DNA of 7,539 nt from CAZTLI01 sp964614375. GTDB lineage: Bacteria > Chloroflexota > Anaerolineae > Aggregatilineales > Phototrophicaceae. The position numbers were made by a program, and so were the translations under genes. A model generated the notes under the pieces. The model did no database searches and had not been told where the DNA came from. It saw only the letters and a program-made list of their open reading frames with translations. Shown in pieces: positions 7,001-7,539 of this stretch (the stretch's first letter is position 1; each line of letters starts with the position of its first letter). The DNA is taken from positions 1 through 7,539 of the forward strand of contig CAZTLI010000268.1 of NCBI GenBank assembly GCA_964614375.1, read 5' to 3'.

Positions 7001-7539
7001 GTGCCGAATTGGGCATAGAATAGTGGACGATCATAAAAATCGGCACGCAAGGTCACGATGATACGCAATTTTGTCGCTGGTGCGGCGACCATCCGCTGCA
7101 ACGTGTCGAGAAAAGCGATGCGTTCGGCTTCATTTTCGACCAGCGTAAAAACTTCCTCAAACTGGTCGATGAACAACAGCAGTTCATCATTTTCATCTGG
7201 TAGTATCGCGTGGATATGGCGGACACTCGCCGCGCCCTGCAGGAGATTTTCGATATTGTCGGGGGCATCAATAGCCACTTGCAGTAAAGCCTCTGTTAAA
7301 TCGCGGAAGGGGTTTGTCCCGGGCACCATACTGGCGATGTACCAGCGTTCTGAACCGGGCAACACACCCCGTCGTAAGGCAGGAATAACACCCGCTTTTA
7401 TCACACTCGACTTTCCGCTCCCGCTAGGGCCGACAATTGCCAGAAACCGTTGGGAATTGTCCGACAGGCGCTCAAGTAAATGCGCGACCAATTCCTCTCG
7501 CCCATAAAAATCGGATGAGTCGGCTTCCTCAAATGGGCG
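4030..7539 (-). CDS. STAND NTPase (nSTAND1-type) with transmembrane helix and 14 WD40 repeats, 5' end outside window
   Basis: The frame is open to the right edge: 16 codons (RPFEEADSSDFYGREEL...) precede the TTG at 7491 and carry the conserved F-x-GREEL entry to the NTPase, so that TTG is not the start. Of 1169 visible residues (1 = codon at 7539): Walker A GPSGSGKS (37-44; 7408-7431), Walker B LLLFIDQFEE (120-129, Asp125), a VTLRADF strand with a possible sensor Arg165, the GALPLMQYAL motif (about 229-238), and a winged-helix-like IAHEALIDTW (349-358). A basic stretch (RATRRTR) leads into one membrane helix (about 437-458; 6166-6231). A polar Gln/Ala-rich helical linker follows, then WD40 blades (540-1134) and a tail with C-x-IANRQFT..EW (Cys1143, Trp1155). 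STAND proteins act as ATP-driven switches: a repeat sensor binds a trigger, the NTPase oligomerises, and an N-terminal effector is activated. Here the membrane helix suggests anchoring between NTPase and sensor. The effector, if present, lies outside the window, so signalling, regulation or anti-phage roles cannot be told apart. The 3' end (TGA, 4030-4032) is complete. Confidence 0.93.
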   Translation of the reverse strand, partial: RPFEEADSSDFYGREELVAHLLERLSDNSQRFLAIVGPSGSGKSSVIKAGVIPALRRGVLPGSERWYIASMVPGTNPFRDLTEALLQVAIDAPDNIENLLQGAASVRHIHAILPDENDELLLFIDQFEEVFTLVENEAERIAFLDTLQRMVAAPATKLRIIVTLRADFYDRPLFYAQFGTLIQHYTETLLPLAREDLLATIIKPAHKAGLTIEDHLAERIVEDVYTRPGALPLMQYALTELYERRHYNLLTFEAYDEIGGVTGALARRADQIFETFTEEQEREWTRQLFLRLITIEGQERITRQRVMWADVLASVNNRAHMQAIIERFSQYRLLTLDRDPESRAPTIEIAHEALIDTWPQLKLWINHNRANLLRRQQLETATTDWQAAGYDASFLARGTRLAEYEALAESGLSLNPLQTRFIRASVGQRERATRRTRLFIAGLVIFSFIALALAVFAFDRQHQAQVAQADAITQRDRANSVANTARSRELAASALAGINQTDLSLLLSTAAVQIDNTYEARNSLLTGLQANPFLSSYLYGHTDWVRAVQYSPDGTLLVSAGRDGNIIRWDTQTHRIIESPLTGHTGAVNDISIRPDSAAIASVGADSSVRVWDATSGEVLWEALTEHTAPVWSVAFNPDGMVLATGDESGTIILWNAVTGAVIQRIENAHDDAVYDLAYSPDGALLASASGDFTVQLWDADTGTRASAALVGHENWVLTLAFSPNGQLLASSGEDGTVIFWDIAAQTPVTRFDTGSSDGIRGIAFDNTGQILVTASLDGTLGVWNVAQRQLLLQPLVGHGASVWSVDFHPDALQMASGAADGRVLLWDFALPQRPGESAFQAGHAVLDGEVSPDGSQLVTVGGANNDSGAAVVWNTADYTRLATLNGHQGIVTSAAYNPAGTLLATTSTDQTIILWDMATQQPLYPALDGHGTIVWDAAFSPDGARLYSIDDMGVLLQWDAATGEQIGDAVVTGDTGALTVAVDPTGQYLAVGSRDGTIIGFDLPSLQSRYRITGAHTSTITRLIFNNDGTILISASRDTQIAFWDVATGERRQQPLTGHNDWVLDVTLSADGRWLASASRDRTVRLWDFETGRPVGLAMTGHSDWVNTVAFNPSGTRLYSGGNDANVIVWNVSLDDWLAAACAIANRQFTASEWAQYFPDEAQYPICE
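4138..5013 (-). repeat. WD40 blades 8-14 (second predicted propeller)
   Basis: Seven further units complete a second predicted ring. Blade 8 is irregular: it begins GHAVLDGEVSPDG, so the stretch after GH is shortened, and carries an extra loop (GGANNDSGA). Blade 11 (TGDTGALTV) lacks GH and ends in FD. Blades 13 and 14 are the most canonical and share the GHxDWV opening with blade 1. A tail of about 35 residues follows blade 14. Confidence 0.85.
4220..4370 (-). repeat. 22-nt near-identical direct repeat joining blades 13 and 14
   Basis: Bases 4220-4241 and 4349-4370 are identical except for one position (C/T). They lie 129 nt apart, exactly 43 codons, i.e. one blade, and encode the MTGH/LTGH-x-DWV junctions. 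Flanking sequence diverges. This fits internal duplication or gene conversion between neighbouring blades, although selection on the protein motif explains part of it. Confidence 0.7.
5014..5922 (-). repeat. WD40 blades 1-7 (first predicted propeller)
   Basis: Seven tandem units of 42-45 codons inside the STAND gene. Most open with GH or a variant (GHTDWV, GHTGAV, EHTAPV, AHDDAV, GHENWV, GHGASV) and end in WD or WN. Blade 6 (GSSDGI...) has lost the GH dipeptide. Seven units is the number needed to close one beta-propeller. Protein-level repeats; DNA identity between blades is low to moderate. Confidence 0.88.

Noticed and set aside
7489..7491. TTG as the start of the STAND gene
   Set aside because: Sixteen upstream codons to the window edge stay in frame and encode the conserved FYGREEL segment of the NTPase entry, so the true start is beyond the window.

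Overview
The window holds one complete gene and two genes cut by its edges. From left to right they are: the 3' end of a plus-strand gene that resembles the C-terminal half of a Toprim (DnaG-type primase) domain (1-254); a complete plus-strand gene of about 1163 codons for a fused indolepyruvate ferredoxin oxidoreductase-type 2-oxoacid oxidoreductase (367-3858); and, convergent to it, the 3' part of a very large minus-strand gene for a STAND-class NTPase with a transmembrane helix and fourteen WD40 repeats (7539 down to 4030). The reading frame of this last gene is still open at the right edge.

The organism is bacterial. Coding is dense, gaps are short, GC is moderate to slightly high by eye, and no introns are needed. 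The architecture nSTAND1-type NTPase, one membrane helix, two seven-bladed WD40 propellers and a short Cys-containing C-terminal tail is common in Chloroflexota, Cyanobacteria and some Actinobacteria. Phrases such as FYGREEL, GPSGSGKSS and HEALIDTW fit Chloroflexota (Anaerolineae-like) best. This is inference from remembered family patterns, not a measured placement.

The 112-nt gap between the Toprim fragment and the oxidoreductase contains a plausible extended -10 promoter (324-332), so the oxidoreductase is probably transcribed on its own. The 171-nt convergent gap (3859-4029) holds no recognisable gene. An imperfect GC-rich stem-loop overlaps the oxidoreductase stop codon, but it has no U-tract.

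Nothing in the sequence ties the three genes into one pathway. The oxidoreductase is a metabolic enzyme of aromatic or other 2-oxoacid (amino-acid) catabolism that passes electrons to ferredoxin. The STAND/WD40 protein is a signalling or conflict-type switch. Its N-terminal effector or sensor domain, which would decide its job, lies beyond the right edge. I see no CRISPR array, tRNA, rRNA or insertion sequence.
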